Shown here: positions 27,185-36,291 of the stretch, piece by piece
How positions within the stretch are numbered: the first letter of the stretch is position 1
Layout: every line of letters begins with the position of its first letter
Assembly (NCBI RefSeq): GCF_052161655.1
Contig: NZ_CP197418.1
Coordinates: 2,852,001 to 2,916,000, forward strand
Reading direction: 5' to 3'
Length of the DNA stretch: 64,000 nt
Origin: Novipirellula sp052161655
Lineage (GTDB): Bacteria; Planctomycetota; Planctomycetia; Pirellulales; Pirellulaceae
Program-made: the position numbers and the translations under genes
Notes under the pieces: model-generated
Seen by the model: the letters and a program-made list of their open reading frames with translations, nothing else
The model's database searches: none
Told to the model about the DNA's origin: nothing

Positions 27185-27400
27185 TTGTCGAGCAGTCCTT
27201 TTCGATTCACCAAAATCAGTCGGCTGGAAAGCGAACGGCTACTCCACCGAATCCAAAAAGATCCTCGGTCCAACGTACTGGGGGCACCGAAAGTGACGAT
27301 GTTTAATGGGCAATGTGCCGTGATCAGCGATACGGTGCAGCGTCCCTTCGTTACGGACGTTTCGGTTGTCAACGACGAACGATTAAGCCGGTCAATATGA
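27185..27400 (+). pseudogene. Fragment of a secretin/GspD-like planctomycete protein
   Basis: The readable part is RLLHRIQKDPRSNVLGAPKV then TMFNGQCAVISDTVQRPFVT, ending soon after. The pattern D-P-R-S-N-V-L-x-A-P-K-V-T-x-F-N-G-Q is characteristic of secretin-type (GspD-like) domains, in planctomycetes often followed by Q-R-P-F-V-T. Only about 45 residues of homology remain and nothing upstream extends it. It is therefore a gene scar, not a functional gene. Confidence 0.55.
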
Positions 27401-27519
27401 GTCATTTCACCTAATGATTCCTGCCTACCTGCTTTAGCAGTTCAGGCTAGCGCCGTCGGCTCACAAAAGGATCGACGTTTCATCGGTATATACCGAACGA
27501 CCTGCCTAGCGGCCCTGGC

Positions 27520-30500
27520 TTACGGTGCGATTGGCTTTAGCGTGATGCCACGCAAATCGAGCAGCCAGTTTTTCAAACTCGGATCCGACTTGAATACCGC
27601 GACGCTTGTGGCTTGCGGCAGCGTGATCGTGCCGAGTTTGACTTTTCGGTAGTCGTCCCAATTGTCTGTGCTTCGCACGGTGCCGGTCAAGGTTTGATCG
27701 CCGAGACTGAAGATGAAGTTGTTGCCCGCGGTATTAGCGGGACAGGCATAGTCCAACCAAACTTCGTATTGACTTGGTTTGTCATTCGCAACGGTCCATT
27801 CGACTCGGTCGTTGACATCGCCCCAAAATCCGATGTTCTTATATTTCGCTTCGAAGTTGATCTTGTCACCGAATATGCGACATGCGGAAGCGGCCAGTTC
27901 AACGGTCCCACCTTCGCCTGCGGTGATCGTGACGGGTTCGTTTCCTGAAAAGGTTTTTGGTGCCGGTCCCAATTCGCCAAGAAACGCGAGCAAGTCATTC
28001 ATCTGCGACGGGGAGATTACCTTTTCGAACTCTTCGGGCATCAGCGACGTGCCGACGCTTTGGACTTGGTCGATATCCTCTCGCAAAATAGTTTTGGATT
28101 TGCCATTCTGCAGCGTCAATTCGATTGCCACGGTCGATTCGTTGGTGATGATGCCCGCCTCGACAACTCCATCGAGCGTCAGCACGTTGTAGCTGAGGTA
28201 CTTGTCTTCGACCGCAGCGTTGGGAGCCAGGATCGCGGTCACCATCGCTTTCGGCGAGCGATCCTTGAGCCCGGCCAAATCGGGGCCGACTTGATTGCCG
28301 ATACCTTTGACGCGATGACAGCTGGCACAATGCTGGGTAAAGATTGCTTGTCCGCGGCCCAGATCCCCCGCTGCGGGATTCACGACGCGATAGGTTTCGA
28401 GCAAGGTGTGTTTGTCTCCCGAACTCATCGCATTGCCGAACAATTCTGTGGCCACCGCACGCACTTTCTCGCTGACGTGAGCGGTCATCTTTTGTCGATG
28501 TTCCGTGCCTATCGTTTGCAGCGGGATCGTTTTGCTGCGGACGGCCTCGGCTAATTGTAACGCGGTGGATTCACGCGTCATCGAATCGTCTAGGATCGCC
28601 GACCTCACGGTGGGGCTGATGTTGGTCAACCGCGACAACAAAGCGGCAGTTTCGTGACCAGCCAAGGCGTGGACCGCGGCGATTTGAAGCTCAAGCGGCT
28701 CCGCTGCGGTGACCAAATTAAGGACATCTCCACGAAACTTTGCATCGATCAGTGTCAGTGCGGAAACGGCGGCTCGGCGATGCGTGATCTCAACGTCCGG
28801 GTCCGCCACTAGCGTTGCAAGTTCGGCACCGAAGTCCGCCAGTTTTACCTGCAGGGCGGGTTGCAGTGCCACGCCGCGTTTGCGAACGGTGCCCAATGCC
28901 GCAGTGAGCTCGTGGATGTTCTCGACGCTTGTGTCTTGACGGGCCTGATCGATAACGTTGTCGAACAGTTCTGCCAAAAAGTCACTATTCTTCATGCGCA
29001 CGGCCATCTCGAGGACGGCGGCCTGATAAGGTGCTGCAGCCTCTTTGCCGTGAATCGCTGTTCGGAACTCACGTAGATTGTGCTCGCCCAGCGAGCTGAT
29101 CACAGCGGCTTGCAAGTACGAGTCACCGGCGGAAAGCAAAGCAATCTCGGCGAGTCGATTCACCGCGTCCGCCGACGAGGACTCGCCTAGCGAATAGGCG
29201 AGTTGCAGACGTACGTGCGGATCGCTGATGTCACAGGTTTCCAGTGCCGAAACCAAACGGTCGGAAACCTCCCCCGGTTCGTGAAGGAATTTCTCGGCAA
29301 TGCGAATCGCATGACGGCGGACGGTGGCGTCGGTGTCGGCCAACGCGATGTGAAGCGTTTGGATGTCGATCCCTCTCGCGTCCAAAGTGCACATCGCGTG
29401 CAAGCGGGCTAGTGGATTGGTTGACGAGCGAATCATCGTTTGCAGTCGCGCCGTGTCCTGAGGGTCGTTACGTTCGATCAAGTATTGTTGAGCAAGATCG
29501 CGGACGCGGCCATTGGGTGATGCGAGTTGATCGACCAAGGCGGGACCGGTTAAATCATTTAGCTTGAGGATCGGTCGCGGCGACGTGTGCGTCGGATAGA
29601 CTCGATAGATCCGTCCTCGATCATGCCCCGAACGCAAGAAAAGCTCTTTGGTGCGTTCACCAATCCATTCCGGGTGTTCCATCACTAACCGGTACATGTC
29701 GGTAACCCATAGTGCCCCATCGGGGCCGGTGGTGACGAACGAGGGCCGCAACCAAGAATCGGTCGAGGCCAAGAACTCAATCCCCGCTTCGTCTGCGGGT
29801 CGAACGCTTTCGAACGTGACTCCTGTGGCAATCAATTGCCGGCGATGAACGAGGTTGTGAACCGGTTCACAGGTAAACGTGTTTTGCAGAAAGTCATCGC
29901 CGAACAAAGTGTCACGATAAACCATCGTGCTACAAGCCGAAGTGAATTCATGTTCCATTCCCGCGGCAGGCGGCTTGTAACCGGACCAATGGCTCAACAC
30001 TCGTGAAATCGGAAACACTTGGGTGTTGTCTAAACGGGCGATATTCCGTTGAGCCGCCGGTGGCGCTACCAGCGGATTGCGACGCAAATAATGATCTGCC
30101 AAGACGTAATGACGCACCGGAATCGAGTTGTTGTTGCCAAACCAATTACCATGGTTGTCGCGATGGCGACCGTACTGTGTTTGTCCTGTTTGAGCTTCCA
30201 TCGCTCCGTCCTCGGGACGAATGCGGATGTCGAGTCCGCGAATGTCTAGCTTTTTGCCCGTCTTGACCGACTCGATCACTCCCCCGCTATCCCCATTGGC
30301 GAGATACAACCAATTGTCCAATCCGCGGGTGATGCCATTAAAACGGTGTTGTTGGTTGCCTTCGCCAAATCCACGATAGAGTTCTTCACGAACTTCGGCT
30401 TTCCCGTCACCGTCGCGGTCGGCGGCAAAGAACAGCGAGGGAGCGGCACAAACGAGCACTCCATCACGCCACGCCATCACGCCAGTGGGAAAGGGGATTT

Positions 30501-32568
30501 CGTCTAAGAATAATGTCGATTTGTCATACTGGCCGTCTCCGTTGGTGTCTTCCAGGTAGCGAACGCGACCGCCCGGTTTGCCCTTGTCATCAAGGCCAAG
30601 GGGATAGTCCGCCATCTCGACCACCCACAATTTTCCATCAGGCCCCCAGTCCAGGCCGACGGGGTCCATCACCAAAGGTTCGGCGACCACTAGCTCTACC
30701 TCAAAGCCCGGTCGCATTTGAATCGATTGGTGCGAGAGTGCAGCCGAGCGGGGCCCGGGCTCTGTGCGGCCTAACAATTCCAGAAAGGAACGCCGGTCGA
30801 CCCAATCGGGCAGACGGTGGGTGTCTTCGTTTTGCACCCACATATGGTCATCGCTAAACCAGACGCCGTTGTTGGTTCCATTGCGGACGATCAAGGGAAC
30901 ATTGGTCAAATCCTCGACCTGACGCGTGAATCCGCCGGTGTCGACATCGTAAAGCTGAATCGCGGTTTCCGCGCCGTTGGAAATGATTACATCGACGTGG
31001 CCGTCCTTGTCAAAATCGACAAACCGCACGCCGTTGTCTCGGCCAAGATCATCGACAATCGCAAAAGGCATCGGATGCGGTGTGGATTGCCACTTGCCAT
31101 CATCGCCGCGTTTGAGGATTTGTTTGGTTTTGGGGTTGCCGACGATAACCTCCGAGATGCCGTCGCCGTCTAAATCACGAAGCCGAACCCCTTGATCGAC
31201 ACCCGCGACGGAGGTGCGGATGTCCAACAGTGGTGGGGGCAGTGGACTGGAAGTGATCCCGGCGTCGGTCACACGGTAGATGCCTTGTTGGTTTTCGTTG
31301 TTGACCAGCAAGGAAACGGAACCGTCCGTGGCCAAATGCCCCAACTTGACGCCCAAGTCGACTCGTTCTTGGTTTCCCTTGGCGGTGATTTGAAGGTCAT
31401 GATCGAACTCACGCCACTGGTTGGTTTGCGGTTGCCACAGGCGTACGGTTTTGCGAGTTTCGTTGCCGACGATGACGTCGACGTAGCCATCTTGATTCAA
31501 ATCGGCGATGCGGACTCCATGGTCCCCGCCATCTTCGGGGGCGCGCAGCGGTTGGTCGACCAACAGGTTGCGGTTGATGCGATCAACGCATTCTTTGAAC
31601 GTCAGAAATTTGACGCGTTTGCCGTATTTTTTGTCTGCGTAATCGATCAATTCAACCACTTGGTCATTTCGAATCCAACCATGCGGATGGAACACGAGGT
31701 TGAACATGCCTTGCTTGATCACCGTCGCATCGAGTGCGGCTTGCATGTCGGCGACGGTTTTGGGGTTGTTGGGCTGCTGCAGATTTTGAGCTTCCCAGTC
31801 GCTTGGGACCATGCACGGGAACTGCCAGCCGAGTTTGCCGATGACATACGGGTAAGGATAGTTTTGGATCTTGTTGACGAATGATGGAAACGGGATGTAC
31901 TTGGCGAAACGCGGGGTGCCGTCGGGATCCAAGACGAGTTCACGCGGCAGATCGGGGTCGGCATCGGTGAGGACGGTAAACACGCTGCTGTCGGCTTGTA
32001 GGAAATTGCCGGCTTCGGTGCGACGGTTGAAAATCTCTTGCCATAGTCGCGGGCTAGGCGTATTGCGTGAATCACAACACGGGGTGCGAAAGGCAACGGG
32101 GGTATTGCCGGGGATGGACCCCATCGTGTCAACACAACGATCAAAGGTCGATTTGGCTGTCGCGAAATCGCTTCCTTGCAGACAAGGACAGGGGTGATCG
32201 ACCGTGTGGACTTCGATCGAAAGTCCTTCGTCGAGCCAAGCTTGCAACTGGGGATCGGTGGGATCGACCTTGCACGACATGATGCTGACCGGGGCGCGGT
32301 CATCGATTTGTTTCAGTCGCTCGAGGATCGGCCGCAAATACGCTTCGTATTTCGCAGTATCGGCCATGTCGTCGATCCCCAACGTGATTACGACATCGAC
32401 TCCCTCATCACCCACCCATTGTGGTGTCGTTAGCTTGGGAAACGCCGTGCCGGGATAATAGCCCTCGGCGGGTTCATCCAAGTAGGTCAGCGTGTTGGTT
32501 TGGGCTGCTAGTTCACCACCGTGTAAGAGGAGGAATCCAGCAAAAATGAGCAGGGCGGATTTGGACAT
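27520..32568 (-). CDS. Secreted deacetylase / FG-GAP / PVC dehydrogenase / HEAT / cytochrome c fusion
   Basis: From the ATG at 32568 the protein has 1,682 residues and begins with a Sec signal peptide (SALLIFAGFLLLHGGELAAQ). It shows a polysaccharide-deacetylase-like domain at about 30-350 (SIEVHTVDHPCPCLQG, NLVFHPHGWI) and FG-GAP/VCBS repeats to about 600 (GVRIADLNQDGYVDVIVGNE). A PVC-type membrane-bound dehydrogenase propeller runs from about 620 to 960 (DPVGLDWGPDGKLWVVEMAD), followed by HEAT repeats and a cytochrome c domain with CASCH near 1,412. A beta-rich C-terminal domain (VEWTVANDKPSQYEVWLDYA) ends it. It probably oxidises a carbohydrate-derived substrate outside the membrane; the substrate is unknown. 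It is divergent from the ceramidase-like gene. Confidence 0.9.
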   Translation of the reverse strand: MSKSALLIFAGFLLLHGGELAAQTNTLTYLDEPAEGYYPGTAFPKLTTPQWVGDEGVDVVITLGIDDMADTAKYEAYLRPILERLKQIDDRAPVSIMSCKVDPTDPQLQAWLDEGLSIEVHTVDHPCPCLQGSDFATAKSTFDRCVDTMGSIPGNTPVAFRTPCCDSRNTPSPRLWQEIFNRRTEAGNFLQADSSVFTVLTDADPDLPRELVLDPDGTPRFAKYIPFPSFVNKIQNYPYPYVIGKLGWQFPCMVPSDWEAQNLQQPNNPKTVADMQAALDATVIKQGMFNLVFHPHGWIRNDQVVELIDYADKKYGKRVKFLTFKECVDRINRNLLVDQPLRAPEDGGDHGVRIADLNQDGYVDVIVGNETRKTVRLWQPQTNQWREFDHDLQITAKGNQERVDLGVKLGHLATDGSVSLLVNNENQQGIYRVTDAGITSSPLPPPLLDIRTSVAGVDQGVRLRDLDGDGISEVIVGNPKTKQILKRGDDGKWQSTPHPMPFAIVDDLGRDNGVRFVDFDKDGHVDVIISNGAETAIQLYDVDTGGFTRQVEDLTNVPLIVRNGTNNGVWFSDDHMWVQNEDTHRLPDWVDRRSFLELLGRTEPGPRSAALSHQSIQMRPGFEVELVVAEPLVMDPVGLDWGPDGKLWVVEMADYPLGLDDKGKPGGRVRYLEDTNGDGQYDKSTLFLDEIPFPTGVMAWRDGVLVCAAPSLFFAADRDGDGKAEVREELYRGFGEGNQQHRFNGITRGLDNWLYLANGDSGGVIESVKTGKKLDIRGLDIRIRPEDGAMEAQTGQTQYGRHRDNHGNWFGNNNSIPVRHYVLADHYLRRNPLVAPPAAQRNIARLDNTQVFPISRVLSHWSGYKPPAAGMEHEFTSACSTMVYRDTLFGDDFLQNTFTCEPVHNLVHRRQLIATGVTFESVRPADEAGIEFLASTDSWLRPSFVTTGPDGALWVTDMYRLVMEHPEWIGERTKELFLRSGHDRGRIYRVYPTHTSPRPILKLNDLTGPALVDQLASPNGRVRDLAQQYLIERNDPQDTARLQTMIRSSTNPLARLHAMCTLDARGIDIQTLHIALADTDATVRRHAIRIAEKFLHEPGEVSDRLVSALETCDISDPHVRLQLAYSLGESSSADAVNRLAEIALLSAGDSYLQAAVISSLGEHNLREFRTAIHGKEAAAPYQAAVLEMAVRMKNSDFLAELFDNVIDQARQDTSVENIHELTAALGTVRKRGVALQPALQVKLADFGAELATLVADPDVEITHRRAAVSALTLIDAKFRGDVLNLVTAAEPLELQIAAVHALAGHETAALLSRLTNISPTVRSAILDDSMTRESTALQLAEAVRSKTIPLQTIGTEHRQKMTAHVSEKVRAVATELFGNAMSSGDKHTLLETYRVVNPAAGDLGRGQAIFTQHCASCHRVKGIGNQVGPDLAGLKDRSPKAMVTAILAPNAAVEDKYLSYNVLTLDGVVEAGIITNESTVAIELTLQNGKSKTILREDIDQVQSVGTSLMPEEFEKVISPSQMNDLLAFLGELGPAPKTFSGNEPVTITAGEGGTVELAASACRIFGDKINFEAKYKNIGFWGDVNDRVEWTVANDKPSQYEVWLDYACPANTAGNNFIFSLGDQTLTGTVRSTDNWDDYRKVKLGTITLPQATSVAVFKSDPSLKNWLLDLRGITLKPIAP

Positions 32569-32716
32569 TTCAAGCTTACTAAACGTTGCAATTAAGGTGG
32601 GATGCAATATGCGGGGGATAAGACGATATCATACACGGTCGTAGCAGCACGCGTTGCTGCGAAGACAGACCTCCCACCAGAACCTTTCCCACCTTACCGC
32701 TCACCGATCCCTCGTT

Positions 32717-34141
32717 ATGAACACGAACCAACCTCCAAAACTCAATCGCCGCGAATTTATTGCTGCATCAACAGCGACCGCAGCCACGTTCGCCAGCGGG
32801 CTGGCGACTTCGTCGGCGCTTTCCCAGACGCTGGCGGAGACTCGCGTTGGGAGCCTTCACCTCGGCACGTTTCGGTTTGATGTCACGCCGCCGATGGGCC
32901 ACTCGCTGTGCGGAGGCTGGATCAAGCCCGTTGTCGGGGTCGACGATCCGCTCGAAGCGATCGGCTATGTGTTGCTCGGGTCCGGAAAACCGATTGTGGT
33001 CTGTGTTGTCGATTGGACAGGGCTACTCAATTCCGCCCACTTACAATGGCGACAAGCGTTGGCGGAGGCAGCGGGAACCAGTATTGACCGAGTGACGGTT
33101 CATTGTGTGCACCAGCACAATGCCCCGTTTGCCTGTCTTGATTCCGAAGAGATTGTGTTGGCCCAAGGCGATCTGCCGCACATCATCGAGCGTGAGTTCT
33201 TTCTCCTTTGTCTCGATGCCGGTCGCGGCGCTGTCCGCCAGGCTATGCAGCAAACGACTCCGGTGACCCACGTTGCTCATGGCGAAGCAAAAGTCGAAAA
33301 GGTAGCGGGCAATCGACGAATCATAGGGCCCAATGGCAAAGTGATCTCTCAACGCGGTAGCAGTTCGCGAAGTCCGGAGCATCATGCACTGCCCGAAGGC
33401 GTGATCGATCCGATGCTCAAGACAGTTGCGTTTTATAACCAAGACCGAAAACTAGCGGCGTGTCATTATTATGCCTGTCACCCGATGAGCTACTACGGTG
33501 ACGGACGCGTTAGCGCGGATTTCTGTGGTTTGGCTCGTAAACAACGCCAGCAACAGGAACCGGACTGCACGCACTTGTACTTTAACGGTTGTGGGGGGAA
33601 CATCGGAGCGGGCAAATACAACGACGGGTTCAAGGAGATGCGAGTTGTCTTGACCGAGCGGATGCTCACCGGAATCGTGGCCTCGGAAGAAAAATTGGAT
33701 CGACAATCCATCGAGTCGATTCGCTGGGAAACCCAGGATATCTTGCCGCCCGTCAACCCGAGCTTTGACGAGGAGGCATTGATGCGTCAGATCAGTGACA
33801 GCAAACAGAGCGTGGTGAACCGAAATCGTCCCTCGTATACCGTCGCCTGGATTCGCCGCATGAAGGCGAGACTGCCAATCACGCTCAGTTGTATGCATGT
33901 GAATGACATTTCTCTTCTGCATCTACCTTCGGAAAGCTTTGTCGAGTATCAATTGCGAGCCCAGGCTGCGGCGTCCGATCGCTTCGTGGCATGCGCCGCC
34001 TATTCCGATGGCGGCCCGTGGTACATTCCAACCGCAGAGGCGTACCCACAAGGCGGCTACGCCGTCAGCGTCGCCCACTGCGCTGCGGACGTCGATCCGA
34101 TGCTAACCGGTGCAATCAACAACATGCTCTTGCGCGTGTGA
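32717..34141 (+). CDS. Tat-exported neutral ceramidase-like protein
   Basis: The 474-residue protein begins with a twin-arginine signal (NRREFIAASTATAATFASGL), so it is exported folded. The body matches neutral/alkaline ceramidase N-terminal-like proteins: FRFDVTPPMGHSLCGGWIKP at the start, CVVDWTGLLNSAHLQWR, VHCVHQHNAP with metal-binding histidines, and YYACHPMSYYGDG plus YFNGCGGNIGAGKY. In planctomycetes this family is common and its real substrates are mostly untested. The start at 32717 is chosen because the Tat motif follows directly. It shares a short divergent promoter region with the large dehydrogenase fusion, so the two are probably coregulated. Confidence 0.88.
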   Translation: MNTNQPPKLNRREFIAASTATAATFASGLATSSALSQTLAETRVGSLHLGTFRFDVTPPMGHSLCGGWIKPVVGVDDPLEAIGYVLLGSGKPIVVCVVDWTGLLNSAHLQWRQALAEAAGTSIDRVTVHCVHQHNAPFACLDSEEIVLAQGDLPHIIEREFFLLCLDAGRGAVRQAMQQTTPVTHVAHGEAKVEKVAGNRRIIGPNGKVISQRGSSSRSPEHHALPEGVIDPMLKTVAFYNQDRKLAACHYYACHPMSYYGDGRVSADFCGLARKQRQQQEPDCTHLYFNGCGGNIGAGKYNDGFKEMRVVLTERMLTGIVASEEKLDRQSIESIRWETQDILPPVNPSFDEEALMRQISDSKQSVVNRNRPSYTVAWIRRMKARLPITLSCMHVNDISLLHLPSESFVEYQLRAQAAASDRFVACAAYSDGGPWYIPTAEAYPQGGYAVSVAHCAADVDPMLTGAINNMLLRV

Positions 34142-34274
34142 TTGTCGAGAGGTGATTAAAGTAGCTTCAGCCTAGCCAACGGCCCTCAGCGCAGCATCGA
34201 CCGGCAGATGCAATCGACGATGCCCGATTCAAGCTCCACTCCGTCCACCCTGAAATTAAGCTGAAACGCAATCC

Positions 34275-34408
34275 TAGTGCTTTGTCCAGATTTCTTTTTT
34301 TTGGGTAGCGGAACTCGTCAAGAGTTTCGTTTGGACGGGAGAACGGTCGAAAGTCTTGACGACTTCCGCCACAGTCAAACCCTAACTTTTAATTTGGACA
34401 AAGCACTA
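34275..34408. mobile_element. MITE-like element, family A, copy 2
   Basis: The outer inverted repeats are TAGTGCTTTGTCCAGATT on the left and AATTTGGACAAAGCACTA on the right, with TA at both ends. Inside, GTAGCGGAACTCGTCAAGAG and GTCTTGACGACTTCCGCCAC form paired hairpins facing each other. The outer ends match the element at 12338-12489, while the hairpin loops differ, so the family conserves structure more than sequence. No gene lies inside. Confidence 0.75.
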
Positions 34409-34790
34409 AAACGACTGTCCTGATTTGTGAGCCGAACGCACTAGCGTCGGGCTGCCGCTCGGTAAAACGTTGGCAAAAGAAGACTCGCGGCTAACGCTGG
34501 GCTGCTTCATCTTTGGCGTTGACAGCATGTTTGGTTTGCGCGGGTTTGATTTCTTAGTCGCGAAGCGACGGCACGCTGTAGCCTGGGACGTAAGTCCCAG
34601 GAAAATGGAGCGAAAACGCCGTGAGTCACGAAGTGACGACATGAGTTTTGCGGCATGGCAGGGAGGTCACGCAACGAACTCATGCCGTCGCTTTGCGACT
34701 TTCGCCCCCCCAAATACCCATCACCCCGGACTCGCGTCCGGGGCTAAAAGCTGCCACCGCTTCGCGGTTCAGGATCAGTGCTGATTAGTA
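34409..34790. repeat. Cluster of palindromic repeats
   Basis: Directly after the MITE comes a sequence matching the left half of the element at 54841-54982 (CGACTGTCC, then GTGAGCCGAAC, CTAGCGTCGGGCTG and CTCGGTAAAACGTTGGCAAA). Its right half is missing. Further on, CCTGGGACGTAAGTCCCAGG at about 34587-34606 is a perfect hairpin, and an inverted repeat with arms around GACATGAGTT and AACTCATGCC spans about 34619-34704. No gene is supported here. The cluster fills most of the 746-base gap before the gabT operon end. Confidence 0.6.
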
Positions 34791-34887
34791 TTCCCACAAC
34801 TTGGCTGCGTTGGACACTCATTTCCGCTAATCGCACACGCGGCGACGCAAAACCTTTCGATGAAGCAGCTGCGTTAGTTGAGTTGAC

Positions 34888-36276
34888 TCAGGCCGCTGCG
34901 GCACGCTGCACCGCTGCATCGACCGCGGCTCCGAGCGTCTGCATGGCCTCGTGTAGCTGCTCATCGGTGATCACCAGGGGTACCAGCGAGCGGACGCACG
35001 ATCCATAGAGCCCGGCCCGAATCGTGATCAGGCCACGCTGGAATGCCTCTTCGACAATCAGCGGCGGCAGCACGGAATTGGGCTCCTTCGTCTCCCGATC
35101 CGTGACAAACTCCAGCGCACACATCGCCCCGATGCACCGCGCGTCGCCGATCACGTCGTGCTTCGTTTGCCAGCGACGGAAGTAGTCGAGGCAGACCGCG
35201 CCGATCTCAATAGCCCGGTCGGCCAAGTGATGTTCACGCAGATAGTCGATCGTCGCCACGGCGCTGGCACAGGCCACGGGGTTGCCGCCGTAAGTGGATC
35301 CCAGCCCGCCGACGTGTGGCTTGTCCATCAACTCAGCCTTGCCAGTGAGCGCCGCGATCGGCAGCCCCGATCCGATGCTCTTGGCCATGATCACCATGTC
35401 CACGTCCCACTCGGTGCCGCAGCCCGGCGTGTGTTCGATGGCAAACATTTTCCCGGTGCGACAGAAGCCGGTCTGTACCTCGTCACTGACTAGCAGGATG
35501 CCATGTTTGGCGGTGAGTTCGCGGAGAGCCCGAAGGTATTCAGGCGGCGCGGGAATGAAACCGCCCTCACCTTGCACCGGCTCGATAATGACTGCCGCCA
35601 CACTGGTCGGATCAATCTGTGCCACGAACGCTTTCTTCAGATCGTTGATCCGAAGTTCGCAGAAATCCTCCGTGCTCATCCCAGCCGGCTTCTCGCGATA
35701 CTCGTAGGGGAATGGCACTCGATAGACCTCGCTTGCAAACGGTCCGAAACCGCGTTTAAACAGCTCGTACTTGCTGGTCATGGTCATGCCCAGCAGGCTG
35801 CGTCCATGAAAGGCACCTTCAAAGACGATGATGCCCTGGCGGCCGGTGGCGTAGCGGGCAATCTTTACCGCGTTCTCGCCGGCCTCGACACCGGAGTTGC
35901 AGAGGAGCGTTTTTTTCGGACCGCGGATGGGCACGATTTCGTGCAGTTTTTCGTTCAGCTGCACCATCGATTCATACGTGCCTACGATGCTGCTTAAATG
36001 AATCAGCCGGTCAACTTGGCCATGGATCGCTGCGGTGACCTCGGGCGGGCAGTGCCCGGCATTCAGGGCGCCGATACCGCCAGCCAAGTCGATGAAAACG
36101 TTACCGTCCACGTCAGTCACTGTAGCGCCCGCGGCGCGGTCGGCGACGATCGGACAGGAACGGTACAAACCGCGCACGGTAGTCGCGTCGCGCCGCTCAA
36201 GGATCGCCTGAGCAAGTGGACCGGGCAGTGGGCCGTTGATCCGAATGGTCGAGTTTGCGGTATCGGTCTTGGACAT
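34888..36276 (-). CDS. gabT: 4-aminobutyrate aminotransferase-like class III transaminase
   Basis: The 462-residue protein is a fold-type I class III PLP aminotransferase. It shows DVDGNVFIDLAGGIGALNAG, KKTLLCNSGVEAGENAVKIA, the FEGAFHGRSLLGMTMTSK segment, AAVIIEPVQGEGGFIPAPPE, LLVSDEVQTGFCRTGK with the cofactor aspartate, and MIMAKSIGSGLPIAAL with the Schiff-base lysine near residue 295. It best fits GABA aminotransferase, which transfers the amino group of 4-aminobutyrate to 2-oxoglutarate, but other omega-amino acids are possible. Fifteen bases separate it from the upstream C45 hydrolase gene, so they form an operon. Confidence 0.88.
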   Translation of the reverse strand: MSKTDTANSTIRINGPLPGPLAQAILERRDATTVRGLYRSCPIVADRAAGATVTDVDGNVFIDLAGGIGALNAGHCPPEVTAAIHGQVDRLIHLSSIVGTYESMVQLNEKLHEIVPIRGPKKTLLCNSGVEAGENAVKIARYATGRQGIIVFEGAFHGRSLLGMTMTSKYELFKRGFGPFASEVYRVPFPYEYREKPAGMSTEDFCELRINDLKKAFVAQIDPTSVAAVIIEPVQGEGGFIPAPPEYLRALRELTAKHGILLVSDEVQTGFCRTGKMFAIEHTPGCGTEWDVDMVIMAKSIGSGLPIAALTGKAELMDKPHVGGLGSTYGGNPVACASAVATIDYLREHHLADRAIEIGAVCLDYFRRWQTKHDVIGDARCIGAMCALEFVTDRETKEPNSVLPPLIVEEAFQRGLITIRAGLYGSCVRSLVPLVITDEQLHEAMQTLGAAVDAAVQRAAAA

Positions 36277-36291
36277 AGCTGACGCTCAAAA

